Origin: an uncultured Candidatus Melainabacteria bacterium
GTDB taxonomy: Bacteria; Cyanobacteriota; Vampirovibrionia; Gastranaerophilales; Gastranaerophilaceae
Assembly: GCA_934754775.1 (NCBI GenBank)
Contig: CAKVIM010000004.1
Location: 108,194 to 172,193 of the forward strand
Reading direction: 5' to 3'
DNA: 64,000 nt
Part shown: positions 34,223-44,070 of the stretch, in pieces
Layout: every line of letters begins with the position of its first letter
How positions within the stretch are numbered: position 1 is the stretch's first letter
Translations under genes and position numbers: made by a program
Notes under the pieces: generated by a model
Databases searched by the model: none
What the model was told of the DNA's origin: nothing
Seen by the model: only the letters and a program-made list of their open reading frames with translations

Positions 34223-37200
34223 TTAAAATTCAGTTGCTCCGATGAATGACTCGTCCTCAACACTGTCGTCACTAATCTTGAAGAGTTCAGCATCGTCAAG
34301 AAGGTTGAGGTTTTCTGTACCCTTAACCATTGTTGAACCATCATTCTCTTCCTCATTTTCAACAACATCGTAAGATACAAGTCTTACCATCTTGCCGTCG
34401 TCTGGACGAAGAACTGTCATGTTGAAACTAAACCAATTATCTTGCGTGGCTCGCTAAACCACTCTCCAACTTTCATTGGAAGTTGAGACTATATCTTCAT
34501 TTTCTTTATAAAAGAAAAGGTTGCCATTTCGGGTTCGCTTGAACCCTAACTACTCATCTTTAATAGATTTTCGATAGTCGTTGAACGTCAATCTAAATAT
34601 TTCCATTTAAAACCATAAGCTGACTATCTTTTTCCGTCACAGACAGACCGAATATTCCTTCCATCTTTTCCTAATGATTTGCCGGCCTGCGTTGCCGAAT
34701 CAAAGATATTTAGCAATTTTCCTTCTAAATCATATTGAGCTGTTTTTCTTCCGTGGGTATGTTTCACTTGCACCGGGAGGGGTTTCTCTTCATTGTCATA
34801 TCTATAAATATAACCATTATGTTGCTTTCTCTTTTTAGACAAGACTGCGGAAATTGATTGATAAATTGTATTATTATCTTCTGCCGCCTCAATCACACTC
34901 GAATATTGTTTAATAAAATTTCCGTTTAAATCAAATTGATTTATTTTTACACCGTGTTTTATTCTCTTATATTCTTCCGCGCCACCCTTCTAAATATTAT
35001 ATCCATTTGGCTATAAAGTATTATATTTTTTTATAAATTCAATTTCTTTCTAATCTAAATCTTCAATTTTAAATTCACCTAAGATTTGGTATTTAAAATT
35101 TTCAAAATTATATTTTTGTATGGCTCTAAAGAAAATTGGACATCCCACATATCCATTTCCGTTTTTTTGTGCTCTTTCCGATAGTGAACGTATCGTTTGC
35201 CCGATATATGATTTATCTGATGGACTCGTATACATATATATAAATCCATATCCTTTTTTTGGTTTTAATTCAAAGCTGTTCATTAAATGACCACGCCTCC
35301 TTTTAGATTTTTCGCTGCTGATTATCCAATGTCAATATTTTCAAGCATTCACGTTTAGAATTACTTCTTCCGTTGTAGCTATTGACCTCTAAGGAACTTC
35401 CAGCAATTAAGCAACTTTTACAACAGCATTTATGTTTACTGTTGGGTCTCCATCGGCTTCGAGTGTAATAGTCTGCTCTGAACCCATCTTAGCCTGTGGA
35501 ATGATGAACTGGAATCTCTGGTCTTCACCAGTCTCCTTACTTCTGATGTAAGTATCACCTACAACCTTGTAAGTACCAGGGAATTTTTCAGCAGAGATTT
35601 CAATTACATTACCAATAGACTGGCCTTCATAAGCAATTGAACGAGTGAACTTAAGGAACTTCTCGCCTTCAGCAATTGGAGTACCATCAGCATAAGGATT
35701 CATTGTATTAGGGTCAATAAATACTGCCTGTGCAGTCTTATCTGCCTCAGAAGGAGTTCCCTTGCTATTGCCTGCTGGCACAATAAAGTTTCTCTTAGCA
35801 GTTACTTTTTCAAGTCTATCAATAGCCTTAGCTTCTTTAACACCCTTACGAATGTCGCCATCCTCACCTGCACCAAAGATAGCACTCATAGAAGCAGGAG
35901 TAAAGAGAGCATCATCAATATTCAGAGTAATCTCCTTACCATAATCCCAACCAATGAGATTTGCATTGCCGCGGCCGCCTGTTGCATAAGAATCACTTGC
36001 TGTCTGCTCAAGAGTTGAAACCTTAAGAGTATCAAGGAAGAGAACAGGAGTATATCTGTTTGTCATCTTCTTTGTCTTGTGAATCTTCATCTTATCAACT
36101 GTGCAAGTTGCTTCAAATGACTCATCATTAACTGTAATATCAGTTGTATGAATAAGTCCATTCTCAACAAGAAGCTTAGCCTGACTATTAGTTACATAGC
36201 CCTTGTCATTAATCATCCAAGCAACTCTTTCAATGTTCTGAGTGCCGTGACGATTTACTACAAAGATAAGACCCTTATCTCCAAGAACTACAAGAGCAAG
36301 ATATTCAATACCCTTGAAAATCTTATCCTGATAGTAGAGAACATTACCAGCCTTATCAACAAACTTAAAGATACCCTCCTTATCGAGAGAAAGCTTCTTA
36401 AAGTTTTTATTTCTCAACAGATAGATGTAAGCACCTGCCGCAGTGTCAACTGAGCCATCAACCTTAACATAGATTGCTCTGTTAGAAGTCTTACCAGCAG
36501 TATCAACTCTAAGAGCTTTGCCAAAGGCAACGCCTGAACGACCGATTTCACTTACAGCAGTTACAACATTTTCAAGAGGATACTTAGAAGTAACTTCTTC
36601 TCCATCCTTATTTGTTGCGACAGTAAGTGCACCTGCCTTATCTACCTTATAATTGTAAATATTGTCAGCATTTACTGTGTCTTCTGTGCCGGCCTTCGGG
36701 TCTTCCTTAGAACTTACCTTATAACCGCCAAAGATAGATTCAATACCAACAGCGCCATTAACTTCACTTGCATCAAGAACAAGTTTCTTCTGTCTCAAAG
36801 CGTCAATAGCATCGTTAATACTATAATGAACGCCGTCGCTCCACATCTCAGCATCCTTGATTGCTACGTCGATGTTGTCGCCAACATACTCCTTATAGCC
36901 GCCTTCACCAAAGAATGTGATTGAGCCAACGCCCTGTTTTCTTACATAATCCTTACCGAGGAACTTAGGATTGAAGTAACCCATCTCATCCTCTACGACG
37001 AGTTCTGCATAGTCGCTATAAGTTACATCATAAGCCTTAGCTTCAAGAGTATCTCTCAACTGAGCAATAAGCTCATTTACTTCTTCAAGGTCATATGTGC
37101 TTTCATCAAACTTACCAGCAAGACCAGCTACTACAACTTTTTCAGTTGACTTAGGTGCTGCGGCAAAATTGTCATTAAAAGCAACATCTCCGAAGATTTC

Positions 37201-38037
37201 GTCTGCGTTCTCAAAAACATATCTTACACCAGTTTTAGCAATGATGTTCTGACGTCTTGCAAACAGCATACAAATCTGTTCTGGATAAGTATACTCATGA
37301 GTACCAATTTCAAGAACTGGGTCTGGAGTAACACTATCTTCATTCTCATAAACGCCAGTTGCTTTCTCGTCCTCATTTTTAAGGTCAACTACTGCTGTTA
37401 CAAGGAATGTTCCTTCAGAATTATAAACCGTCTCGTCTTCATCTGTAATAACCTCTTCTGTTTCAAGTGGTTCAACAACTTCAACGTTGATATCACCTGC
37501 TGCAGTAGCAGTAGTATTACCAGAAGCAAGAGCAGCTTTAATCTTTTCAGCACTATAGACAATACCTGTTTCCTGCTCTTTTGCAAGACCAAGGTCAACA
37601 ACAAAGCCCTTAGAAGCCTCTTCAACTTCCTTGCCCTTGTCAGCACTGAAAGCGTTCTTAAAGATTGCTTCAAAATTTGTCTTAATATAGTTTATAGCAC
37701 CATTCTTAAGAATTTCATTATCATTTGGCTTACTGGCTGCACTTTCTTTATAAACAACCTTAATCTTAGTATCAAGCTTAACCACATCATCGCAGTCATA
37801 GTTTGTACCTTTATTAATTGTTGCTTCTGTAAATACAAGAGCATCAAAGCCTTCTTCATCACCGACACCATTAATCATAGGATAAACAGTACGGAGTTCA
37901 AGAGCGCCCTTTAGAATAGAGCTTGCGGCAATTTTTCTCTGAGACTCAAATGTCTCTTCTTTCTTTTCAATACGATAAAGAGTAACGTCAGCGACATCAC
38001 GAATACCATATTTTTCAAAAAGGTTCTGATTAGCCAT
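34223..38037 (-). CDS. tail-tube-like paralog D (major), 2 exons, 936 aa
   Basis: The exons are 38037-35438 and 34433-34223, joined within LEADGDPT-V|FSFNMTVLRPDDG, which aligns residue for residue with the same site of paralogs A and C. The N-terminus LFEKYGIRDVADVTLYR, the LIGWDYGKEITLNIDDAL block and the YIRSKETGEDQRFQ block mark the family. A very long central insert of about 580 residues, beta-rich and without TAG, may be surface-exposed decoration. The complete lack of TAG and strong codon bias fit a major virion protein. Without splicing the protein would lose its last 70 residues and end in a false tail. Confidence 0.88.
34434..35437 (-). ncRNA. group I intron with GIY-YIG endonuclease, tail-tube paralog D
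   Basis: Exon end CCAACAGT pairs with the guide GCTGTTG (seven pairs including the U.G), and exon start GTTTA pairs with TAAAT just upstream of the guide (P10). Core: P TTAATTGCTGGAAG, Q GATAATCAGCAGCG, R GTTCAACGACTATCG, S AAGATATAGTCTCAAC. The endonuclease gene is inserted between Q and R. Confidence 0.93.
34588..35283 (-). CDS. GIY-YIG homing endonuclease, intron-encoded
   Basis: A 231-residue protein. GFIYMYTS and SYIGQT near residues 13-30 are the GIY-YIG core, followed by the L-TAG-PNGYNI-TAG-KGG segment, which becomes LQPNGYNIQKGG, a standard GIY-YIG signature, if TAG is Gln. Two DNA-binding NUMOD/IENR-type repeats follow (FDLNGNFIKQYSS and YDLEGKLLNIFDSATQAG), ending with GYIYRY and a final YGFKWKYL. 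The ATG at 35283 is preceded by AAAGGAGG. At least four TAGs are read as Gln. Confidence 0.9.
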
Positions 38038-38052
38038 TCTTACTTAACCTCC

Positions 38053-38802
38053 TTATTTTTCCTCGGAGCTTTCGCCCCAATATTTTGTTTTCATTTTCTT
38101 AGGGTCTGCACCAGCACAAAGCATTTGCAAATCCTAATCCCACTTCTCTCTCATTTGATAACGTCTTATAAGATTATAAAACTTAAGAAGTGAGCAATTC
38201 ATTGTATCAATTCCGAAAGTATCTGCTATTTCAAGAAGCTCTAAGAAAGACTACCCCTCGTTGTTTTTCTCAGCTTGTTTCTTTTTAACAACAGCCACTT
38301 TCTCTCGTAATAGTCGCATCTTTCTTTGTCCCGGGGATTCGTTCTCCGGTGGCGGCTCTTTTATCTCTTTTTTATTTTGAATTTTCAAAATAGTTTGAAA
38401 GTCTCCAAAATTTTGAGGAGTAATAAGTCGCTTCTCTTTTGGACTGCCTACGACAATTGATTTCATTTTAGGAAGAAAAAGAACTTCCTCTTTTATAAAA
38501 GTAGAAAATATCTACTGGAGTTCTAATAAATATCTATCGTCCCTATCCGCGCTTTCAAGAAGATAGGCAAGAGGATTGATAGACTCAATCGGAGGTTCTT
38601 TTCCTGTCTTTTCTTTAATAAGAGCAGATATATCAGTTTCTGAAAGCAATAAGGTTCCCAAGTAACCTTGATAAGTACTACGTCCCATGGACATAATTTC
38701 AGAAATAGTTAGGGGATAGACCAAACAAACTCCCGACAACTGGCTTGGCTTGCCGCAGTAAGCTTGTTCTTTAATTTCTTCAAATTGATTAAGAGAAAGC
38801 AT
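38053..38802 (-). CDS. probable tail assembly chaperone-like protein, 249 aa
   Basis: Starts at ATG 38802 inside the end of the upstream gene, ends TAA 38053, with TAG at 38512, 38251 and about 38137 read as Gln. The N-terminal part (YPLTISEIMSMGRSTYQGYL) resembles proteins of Gram-positive phages that monitor tail assembly; a Pro-rich linker and Lys-rich helix follow; the C-terminus ends in KTKYWGESSEEK, a short W-containing tail common in chaperone C-termini. Not certain. Position before the tube gene fits. Confidence 0.65.
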
Positions 38803-39289
38803 TTATAGTAAATGACATCTCATAAGAACCCACTTGGTCTGTCATAAGAGCTGATGTAAAGCCATTATATCTAATTTCGCCCAAGCCATTAATTCTTTTA
38901 CCTTGTAAAGATTTACGAATTTCAGACATAATTGCAAATGGTCTTAGAGTGTTTCCCGTAATACGCCATTCTTCAAAAGGACAATAAACATAAATGTCTA
39001 AGGATAAATTTTCATTATCATAATTATCCCCTCCAACATTGCCGCCAGTAAACAAGAGAATAATTTTAGACTTTGTATTTTGTTCTTCTGGAGTAATAAG
39101 CGGAACAACACGAATTAGTTCATTAAAAATTTCAGCGGGGGTCGGCGGCACGGGGTGCTAGTCTTTATTAAGTGGGTCTAAGTCTGTATTATCTAAAAGC
39201 ATAAGTAAATTTTCATTTTGCAAAAGCTTCTTAGCAATCTTAATCAAATTTGGGCCAATTTCTTGGCCGTACTTTACAACTGACTCCAT
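38789..39289 (-). CDS. tail terminator/completion-type protein, 166 aa
   Basis: Starts at ATG 39289 and overlaps the next gene by 14 bases. One TAG near residue 44 separates the N-terminal helix from the rest (VPPTPAEIFNELIRVVPLI). The core has LDIYVYCPFEEWRI, then strand and GLGEIRYNGF, like the small neck/tail-terminator proteins. Function by position between connector genes and tail tube; family not recognised with certainty. Confidence 0.7.
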
Positions 39290-39293
39290 GTTA

Positions 39294-40019
39294 TCACCTA
39301 CCTATTAAAAAGAAATTATCATCTTCTCCAACAGGAATTTCTTTTGAGGAAATAGGTTCTTCTGCTTTCATTAGTTTTTCTTTAATGAAAGTATAAGCAA
39401 CGTTATCAATACTGATATTATCTTTACCAGAAATTTCCCATCGTTTATCTTTATAGATGAAGTGAGTTCCTTTCTTTAAAGCATCACAATCCGCCGCCAC
39501 AAGGCCACGGCTCGTATCATTTTCACGATAACCTCCGGCAGATAAAGTGAAATTATCCTAAACAAAAGATGAGGTAGCACTAATGAATTTCACAGGAATG
39601 ACTTCTTTTGTAGTTCCATATTCATCAGTAATATTAATTTCTTCATCAAGACAGATACATTTAAAGAGCTAATAACCTTTAGTTAAATTTGCTTCTACAA
39701 ACAGCACAAGCCAAACCCTATCCTAAATTTCATCTTTTATCTTCTATCTTATATTGAGTAAATCACCCGTTTTGAGGGCCGCGGCACTAGTGGACATAAG
39801 TAAATTACCAATTAAATTACTTTCATTCCACTTATTTGGCTAAAGGGAGCAGATATCTTTTCTTTGTTCTCCATTAACCCCATAAAGCAAAACTTGATAT
39901 TCTGTCTTTTTCAAGAACAATTTATCAAATTCCTTTTCTTTACGAGTCTTAACTCTATCTTGCTGAGTTTGTCCATCAATATTCATTCGTTTTAAATAAA
40001 CATCTTCAAAATAACTCAT
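39294..40019 (-). CDS. head-closure or neck protein, 241 aa
   Basis: ATG 40019 overlaps the previous TGA (ATGA). The frame is complete with five TAG codons as Gln (near 39839, 39747, 39729, 39669, 39555). The central region LVLFVEANLTKGYQLFKCI and later GTHFIYKDKRWEISGKDN look like a small beta-barrel as in head-closure proteins. Part of a tightly overlapping connector block. Confidence 0.65.
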
Positions 40020-40291
40020 TCTATTCTTATCCTATCAAATAAATTCATACATTCAAAGATTGTTTTACGGTAATATTTATAAGACAAATATCTACAAGAA
40101 GAAAGCTTTGCATAAAGAGTATAATAATCAATTGTTTTGCTTGATTCATTATATCCTTCTAATTCAATCAAAATAGTATCTAAAAATTTTTCCCATTCGC
40201 CATTTTTCTCTCTTTCTTTTAAAAGCCCGTAAAGACGCTTTTTCATTTTATCTTTATAGGCTTCTATAATTATTTCTTGATTTTCATTCAT
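40016..40291 (-). CDS. small helical connector-region protein, 91 aa
   Basis: MNENQEIIIEAYKDKMKKRLY start; overlaps neighbours at both ends by a few bases (ATGA arrangements). No in-frame TAG. Mostly helical with a Tyr-rich segment (DYYTLYAKLSSCRYLSYKYY). Function unknown. Confidence 0.75.
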   Translation of the reverse strand: MNENQEIIIEAYKDKMKKRLYGLLKEREKNGEWEKFLDTILIELEGYNESSKTIDYYTLYAKLSSCRYLSYKYYRKTIFECMNLFDRIRIE

Positions 40292-40749
40292 TTTAATCGT
40301 TTCCTGCCGCCGGCAAGACGTCCATAATGATAAGGTCTTTTATTTCTCGAACGATAGTAAGTTCTTTCTAAATGTGCCGCATTTTCAAAAGCTTGCTCTT
40401 TAAGAGAGATAAAATTTTTGAGCAAGTTCGCCTAAGAGAAATCCTTTTCATCATATTGAGTTTTTATATTTTCCCAAGAATCAACAGTTCTACTCAACCA
40501 CTCATATTTCATATAAGTGGCGAGTATCTGAATTTCATCTTGAGACATATTAGTGTCCTTAAAAGACTAAGTTTCTTCATTAATTTCCAAACTACAACGT
40601 GGAAATTTAAAATAAGCAATTGCCGCATTTAAGAAGGTACGCCAGTCTTTCATAAACCATTCTAGGTCATCTTTGGAATAGCAATGTGACCAATCATCTT
40701 CATTCACTTTTCCTAAGAAGGCATCATAAACATTCATTAGTGTAATCAT
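40288..40749 (-). CDS. head-tail connector-region protein, 153 aa
   Basis: ATG 40749; TAG at 40567 and about 40432 read as Gln; TGA at 40288 overlaps the next ATG. N-terminal helices with EWFMKDWRTFLNAAIAYF, then TMKYEWLSRTVDSWENI-like segments and a basic C-terminus (RSRNKRPYHYGRLAGGRKR). This pattern resembles head-tail adaptor proteins of the gp6/gp15 kind, but identity is uncertain. Confidence 0.65.
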
Positions 40750-40772
40750 AACTAGCCTCCTTTATTTTAAAA

Positions 40773-41267
40773 TTAGCGAGCCGCTTTATCCTCTGCTTCC
40801 ATGTTCTGCTTGCGACTAATACTAGCAAGAATATCCTTACCAGTAACTTCTTTCAAGTATCTACACTTTTCAGTATTAACAATTTCATTTTCCACAGCGT
40901 AAGAAATTAAGTTATCTACCTGTACTTTTGAAAGGTCAGAAACTTTTCTTTTAAACACGCTAAAAGGAATAGTAGTCAAAAGTTCTTTCATTTCAGTTTC
41001 TGTTAGGACAATGATGTTAACAGGCTCTTCTGTTCCCACTGGCTCAAGTCCCAAATCAATCTTATCCTTCATATTCTCAATATAAAGAATACCACTATCA
41101 ATCATATTTCTAAAACCAGGGTCCCAAAGCAACTGCTGAACTGTATTATATTCAATCGCCATAGGCTGATTTCTCTTGTTCCAAACACGTCTTACGCCAT
41201 AAGCCGGCTTGTTAACAACAACTCTACTATTAACCATATTCTTAAGAACAACCATTCTTTCTGCCAT
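40773..41267 (-). CDS. virion structural protein downstream of major capsid, 164 aa
   Basis: Complete without TAG, with C-biased codons, preceded by AAAGGAGGAAAAAA and a terminator-like hairpin. MVNSRVVVNKPAYGVRRVWNKR at the start, helical C-terminus with acidic end. Strong expression signals and position after the capsid gene suggest a virion component; family not recognised. Confidence 0.7.
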   Translation of the reverse strand: MAERMVVLKNMVNSRVVVNKPAYGVRRVWNKRNQPMAIEYNTVQQLLWDPGFRNMIDSGILYIENMKDKIDLGLEPVGTEEPVNIIVLTETEMKELLTTIPFSVFKRKVSDLSKVQVDNLISYAVENEIVNTEKCRYLKEVTGKDILASISRKQNMEAEDKAAR

Positions 41268-41292
41268 TTATTTTTTCCTCCTTTTAACTCAA

Positions 41293-41325
41293 AAGAAAAT
41301 GGTGAGTGAGCTATCTCACCCACCA
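41293..41325 (-). terminator. hairpin after the major capsid gene
   Basis: GGTGGGTGAG-ATAG-CTCACTCACC followed by ATTTTCTTTT on the minus strand, 40 bases after the capsid TAA. It probably ends or stabilises a capsid-only transcript. Confidence 0.7.
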
Positions 41326-41363
41326 CTTCTTTCATTGGTATTTATTTTATCTTAAATTAAGAA

Positions 41364-42461
41364 TTAAGCAAACTTTGTCTCGTACTTAGTTGGATATTTC
41401 TCACTATTCTGAAGGTCTGTATTAACATATGCACACCAGTCATAGTTTGTGAGAATAGCAACGCCAACTTTCTGATAAGCTTCAATCTCAAAGCTTCTAT
41501 CTCTATTCTTGAACTCGTCTACCTGTGTATCGCCCTCGAAGACAATCTTAACAGGCTTTGTTCTGCCATTAGGGAAGATATAAGCTACTGCTGGATTAGC
41601 AATTGTAGTTGTATTTGTCTCGTCTGTGTAAGACTGAGGAATCTCAACAATTGGATTGCCTCTGAAAGTCTTAATTCTACCTGTTCTTGCAATCTCATCA
41701 ATATTAAGTGGATTATAAACAGGAGTTGCAACGCCATTTGCACCACTACCAACAGGGTATACCATTGGAAGACCGATAGCATCTGGACCCATTGCTGAAA
41801 CGAACTCTGGAGCAGCATAAATTGTTACGCCGTTACCATAAGAACCAGCTACCATACAGAGGTCCTGCATAACCTGTGCATCGAAACCTGCGACGATTGC
41901 CTTATTATTGGACGGACGGTCATCAGCATTTACTGCTGCAAGAAGAGCCTTCTGGATTTCACCATAAATAGCCTCTGTGAGACCTTCAAGAAGAATTTCT
42001 GTTGACTCAGAAATATCTTCATCACCGCAAATATATCTCTCAAAGTCGATATAAGCAGCACCACCGATTGCGTGACCGCCTACCTCAAATGTGTTCTTAT
42101 CAAGTCTGAAAGACTCATAAACACCAGAAAGAGAAACTGCTGTTACAAACTGCTTAGCACGTCTACGGCCTGTTGTAACTACAAACTGAGCTTTCTCATT
42201 ATTAGCAACTCTCTTAATCTCAGCAAAAGTACCCATAAAGTCTTCAACTGACTTAGGGAGAATTTCTGTATAAGCTTCCTGCATAATCTCGAACAGGTCA
42301 AGCTTATTACGTCTATATGAATTATAGTCGTTAGCAATAGAGTGAATCTCGTCTCTCAGAGTTGCCTTAATATCTTCCTGTGAATACTTTGTAGGGTCAG
42401 GATTCTTTTTGCAGAAAGAGCAAACGACTAAATCTTTAATTGCACTTTTATCCATACTCAT
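41364..42461 (-). CDS. major capsid protein, HK97-fold type
   Basis: A 365-residue protein. The start ATG at 42461 lies eight bases after TAGGAGG; an upstream TTG would include the ribosome site in the protein. N-terminal helical region to about residue 90, then beta and alpha segments such as GAAYIDFERYICG (E-loop/P-domain type), RTGRIKTFRGNPIVEIPQSY and IFPNGRTKPVKIVFEGD near the C-terminus, typical of HK97-fold capsids. No TAG and the strongest codon bias in the window. Preceded by protease-scaffold and a decoration-type gene, followed by a hairpin. Confidence 0.88.
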   Translation of the reverse strand: MSMDKSAIKDLVVCSFCKKNPDPTKYSQEDIKATLRDEIHSIANDYNSYRRNKLDLFEIMQEAYTEILPKSVEDFMGTFAEIKRVANNEKAQFVVTTGRRRAKQFVTAVSLSGVYESFRLDKNTFEVGGHAIGGAAYIDFERYICGDEDISESTEILLEGLTEAIYGEIQKALLAAVNADDRPSNNKAIVAGFDAQVMQDLCMVAGSYGNGVTIYAAPEFVSAMGPDAIGLPMVYPVGSGANGVATPVYNPLNIDEIARTGRIKTFRGNPIVEIPQSYTDETNTTTIANPAVAYIFPNGRTKPVKIVFEGDTQVDEFKNRDRSFEIEAYQKVGVAILTNYDWCAYVNTDLQNSEKYPTKYETKFA

Positions 42462-42487
42462 TATTTTCTTACCTCCTAATCCCAAAA

Positions 42488-43168
42488 TTACTTAGTAGGC
42501 TTATTTACAAACTGAATCTTAAAGGAAAGAGTCGTGTCTGCATTTGTATAAGCCTCAACAATCTGTGCATAAACTCCACCAAGAGCCTTATCTACTGATG
42601 CACCAATAACAAGCTTGCCCTGTGTCTTTTCATTTGCAGGGAGCTTAGAATCATCAATTACATAAGCATAAATAGGATTTGCACCTGGAGTTTTAAGCTG
42701 TTCCTTAACTTTCTTATACATCTGAACAGAAGGAGAGTCATTATCATCATCACTTACTGTGAATACTGTATCATCCCAGCATACAGAATTGGTGCAAATT
42801 CTCATACCTGGCTCAATATAGCCAATTCTTGGCAGATACTCACCAGCAATCATAGCAAAATTTCTACGGCCTGGAGTAAACTGATTGTAAATCTTCTCTG
42901 TTGAATAATTAATACCCATAGGGAAGCCGGCATCACTCATCGTCTGATTTGGAAGAGTAGCTGTCTTATTAGCCTTATCTACCATAAGAAAAGCACCATT
43001 CTCTGCATAAATCTTGCCGTCTTCTGCTTCTGCTGGAGTCATTGGGAAACTAGCAGCGAACTTCTCTTCGTCGAGGTAGCACTGAGCTTCAACCATACCA
43101 GCACGTGTGAACCAAACCTGGCTAGGCTCGATTTGACCAAAACCTTTACAGTCAAAACGTCTAATCAT
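42488..43168 (-). CDS. capsid-associated/decoration-type protein, 226 aa
   Basis: Sits between protease-scaffold and major capsid, overlapping the upstream stop by one base. No TAG, C-biased codons as in the capsid gene. Beta-rich, with GVYAQIVEAYTNADTTLSFK near the end and a Cys pair (RICTNSVCWDD). By position and expression signs a capsid decoration protein or minor head component is likely; I do not recognise a family. Confidence 0.7.
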   Translation of the reverse strand: MIRRFDCKGFGQIEPSQVWFTRAGMVEAQCYLDEEKFAASFPMTPAEAEDGKIYAENGAFLMVDKANKTATLPNQTMSDAGFPMGINYSTEKIYNQFTPGRRNFAMIAGEYLPRIGYIEPGMRICTNSVCWDDTVFTVSDDDNDSPSVQMYKKVKEQLKTPGANPIYAYVIDDSKLPANEKTQGKLVIGASVDKALGGVYAQIVEAYTNADTTLSFKIQFVNKPTK

Positions 43169-44070
43169 TATTTATTACCTCCGTTAATATGTTTATTTAA
43201 CAGTCTCTCAACAGCAGTACGTCCTTCAAACTTATCTGCTGTATTACCACCTTTGGAATAAAAACGGTCTGGCTCTCCACTCTTACTAAAGATGGTTGGG
43301 TCGTGTTCTACTGCGGCAGTGCAAACTTCCTTCTTGAAATCTGCAACAGAATATTTATCCATATTCTCCTTAAGAGCTTCCATTGAAGCATCATCAAGGT
43401 GCTCGCTATATTTAGAAAGCAACTGCTCTTTCTGGTCTTTTTCGACACCAGCTTTGAAAGCAGCAAGCTGTTCTTTCTCATTAATTAAGTCATTTTTAGC
43501 ATTTTCAAGTTCAACTTTTTCAGATTCAAGCTGAGCATAGTTAGCTGCTGCTTCTTCAAGAGCAGTCTTATCTTCTGCCGCCTTAGCCTCATAAGAAGCA
43601 ATCTTTTCATCAAGTTCAGCTTTCTGTGCTTCAAATTCTGTTGATTTAGTTGCAAGGTCGGACTCAACTGTTGCTTTTGCTTCCTCTGCAGCGGCAAGAC
43701 TAGACTTAAGAGTCTCTGCCTCTGTTGTCATTTCAGCAACCTTAGCATTAAGAGCACTATAATCAGCAGCAGCCTTCTCATAACCACCACTAACTGTTTT
43801 CATTGCTTCAAGTGCTACTTTTTCAACTTCTGTTACATCAAGCATAAAACAAGGCTCTGTGCCTGTAATTGTAATTGAATCTTCATTCTTCGTGTAGTAA
43901 GCTCTGATATAGCCACCTTCTGAAGTATTTGCCTGTGCAACAGCATAATCATCATAAACGTCACACAGCCAATATTTGATATCTTCATATGATTCAACGC
44001 CATCATTCAATGCCTGAAAGATTTTGTGGGCTTTCTCATTGTCAGAAAGTCTGAATTTCAAATCTACCAT
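43168..44070 (-). CDS. free scaffold protein from internal start, 300 aa
   Basis: The internal in-frame ATG 44070 (MVDLKFRLSDNEKAHK) is preceded by AAAGGAGG with eight-base spacing. The same fold of protease and nested scaffold is known in other phages (lambda C/Nu3). Nested inside the protease-scaffold gene. Confidence 0.7.
   Translation of the reverse strand: MVDLKFRLSDNEKAHKIFQALNDGVESYEDIKYWLCDVYDDYAVAQANTSEGGYIRAYYTKNEDSITITGTEPCFMLDVTEVEKVALEAMKTVSGGYEKAAADYSALNAKVAEMTTEAETLKSSLAAAEEAKATVESDLATKSTEFEAQKAELDEKIASYEAKAAEDKTALEEAAANYAQLESEKVELENAKNDLINEKEQLAAFKAGVEKDQKEQLLSKYSEHLDDASMEALKENMDKYSVADFKKEVCTAAVEHDPTIFSKSGEPDRFYSKGGNTADKFEGRTAVERLLNKHINGGNK

Noticed and set aside
35407..35437. 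Natural C-terminus of tail-tube paralog D at the TAA after the VNINAVVKVA tail
   Set aside because: These codons lie in the intron guide region; P1/P10 pairing and paralog alignment show the gene continues at 34433.
37297..37914. Plus-strand 205-codon ORF opposite tail-tube paralog D
   Set aside because: Antisense to a conserved gene with strong codon bias; Cys/Asn-rich shadow with no promoter or ribosome site.
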